Positions 6,848-7,491 of a DNA stretch of 7,491 nt are shown piece by piece. The stretch is from Bacteriovoracaceae bacterium UBA1018. Lineage in GTDB: Bacteria; Bdellovibrionota; UBA1018. Every line of letters begins with the position of its first letter. The first letter of the stretch is position 1. The translations under genes and the position numbers were made by a program. The notes under the pieces are model-generated. The model saw only the letters and a list, made by a program, of their open reading frames with translations. It was not told where the DNA came from and did not search any database. The stretch spans positions 20,736-28,226 of the forward strand of contig DBAE01000273.1 of NCBI GenBank assembly GCA_002291495.1, read 5' to 3'.

Positions 6848-7491
6848 TTATGATTGAGTCGGGTTCTGCGCCGCTCTTCGTGCTTTGCGTGCGAGCCTTT
6901 TTTGTCTACGTTCTTCTGCTTTCACTTTTCGTTTGGCCGCTACTGCCCGGAAAAAGTCCACAATGTAGTCCTTTGCCGACCAGAGACTAATGGCTAAAGA
7001 AATATAGAGCAGTGCGGTTCCAGCTGGATAGACTGGAATTCCAAATAGTCCGTGCTGAAGCATCAGAAACGGAATAGCTACCATTTGCGCAGCAGTTTTC
7101 CATTTTGCCGAAGCGCTTGCTCCAATCACAAAACCTTCGGCACTTGCCAAGGCTCTCAGTCCAGTAATGGCCATTTCTCTGCAGATGAGTAAAATAACGA
7201 CGACGGGATGGATGCGACCTAATTCTTGAAGCATCACTAAAGCAGAGACAACCAAAAACTTATCGGCAAGCGGATCCATCAGTTTGCCGTAGACAGTTTC
7301 GATCTTCTGTTTGCGAGCAATGTATCCGTCTAAATAATCAGTGATGCTGGCGATGGTAAATAGGAGAGCCGCTAAGAAGTCCCACTGCGGGGTCTTCATG
7401 AAGAGGCAGAATACAACGAGAGGCACAAAGGCCATTCGTGACAGTGTCAGAAGATTAGGGGTGTTCGTGAAGTTGAGCTCATCTGCCGCAT
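6848..7491 (-). CDS. pgsA: CDP-diacylglycerol--glycerol-3-phosphate 3-phosphatidyltransferase PgsA, start just outside window
   Basis: This inner-membrane enzyme makes phosphatidylglycerol phosphate from CDP-diacylglycerol and glycerol 3-phosphate, the committed step to phosphatidylglycerol and cardiolipin. The CDP-alcohol phosphotransferase signature D-G-x2-A-R-x8-G-x3-D-x3-D is complete at 7330-7262 (DGYIAR ... GKLMDPLAD), with the extra upstream Asp in TDYLDG. Several hydrophobic helices surround it. The first in-frame Met in the window (7435) is not the true start: the upstream codons encode NTPNLLTLSR, the conserved N-terminal motif of PgsA, and the frame stays open to the right edge with no start codon. 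The real start is probably within a few codons beyond 7491. The last 30 residues or so are very basic (KRKVKAEERRQKRLARKARR), a likely cytoplasmic tail longer than in E. coli. A phosphatidylserine or other CDP-alcohol transferase is less likely given the N-terminal motif and GKLMDPLADK. Confidence 0.94.
   Translation of the reverse strand, partial: AADELNFTNTPNLLTLSRMAFVPLVVFCLFMKTPQWDFLAALLFTIASITDYLDGYIARKQKIETVYGKLMDPLADKFLVVSALVMLQELGRIHPVVVILLICREMAITGLRALASAEGFVIGASASAKWKTAAQMVAIPFLMLQHGLFGIPVYPAGTALLYISLAISLWSAKDYIVDFFRAVAAKRKVKAEERRQKRLARKARRAAQNPTQS

Overview
The window carries five protein genes and one tRNA, all apparently chromosomal housekeeping or metabolic genes. From left to right they are: metH (minus, running off the left edge), astB (plus), a membrane hybrid histidine kinase (minus), tRNA-Gly(GCC) (minus), a PduO-type cobalamin adenosyltransferase (plus), and pgsA (minus, start just beyond the right edge). 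The largest gene, metH, fills positions 1-2754 on the minus strand; its reading frame was followed by hand from its ATG to the window edge without meeting a stop.

The organism is a bacterium, probably Gram-negative. AstB is mainly a proteobacterial protein, the tRNA has a genome-encoded CCA end, and base composition is moderate. The mix of a MetH resembling the Bacillus/Leptospira subgroup, a stand-alone AstB and a membrane hybrid kinase would fit a Bdellovibrio-like or other 'delta'-type lineage. That placement is an inference and is not proven here.

Layout: metH and astB are divergent across a short (about 87 bp) intergenic region. astB and the kinase converge and overlap by 4 bp, sharing a palindromic TTAA that gives a TAA stop on each strand. 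Upstream of the kinase, on the same strand, lies tRNA-Gly with its own plausible promoter. A roughly 118 bp spacer then separates the tRNA from the divergent adenosyltransferase gene; it holds the tRNA promoter and a perfect 8-bp dyad just before the adenosyltransferase start codon. The adenosyltransferase and pgsA converge with a 24 bp gap. No two neighbouring protein genes share a strand, so there is no protein operon inside the window.

Functional links: metH uses methylcobalamin to make methionine, and the adenosyltransferase makes adenosylcobalamin, so two of the five proteins depend on cobalamin. AstB catalyses step two of the succinyltransferase route of arginine breakdown, but none of its usual astCADE partners is adjacent. 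pgsA commits CDP-diacylglycerol to phosphatidylglycerol. I found no CRISPR array, insertion sequence, phage gene, toxin-antitoxin pair or defence gene, and nothing that convincingly amounts to a new multi-gene system. The points most worth a second look are the dyad that overlaps the adenosyltransferase ribosome-binding region, the Ser/Lys-rich N-terminal extension on a lone AstB, and the orphan hybrid kinase with an unassigned six-helix sensor.
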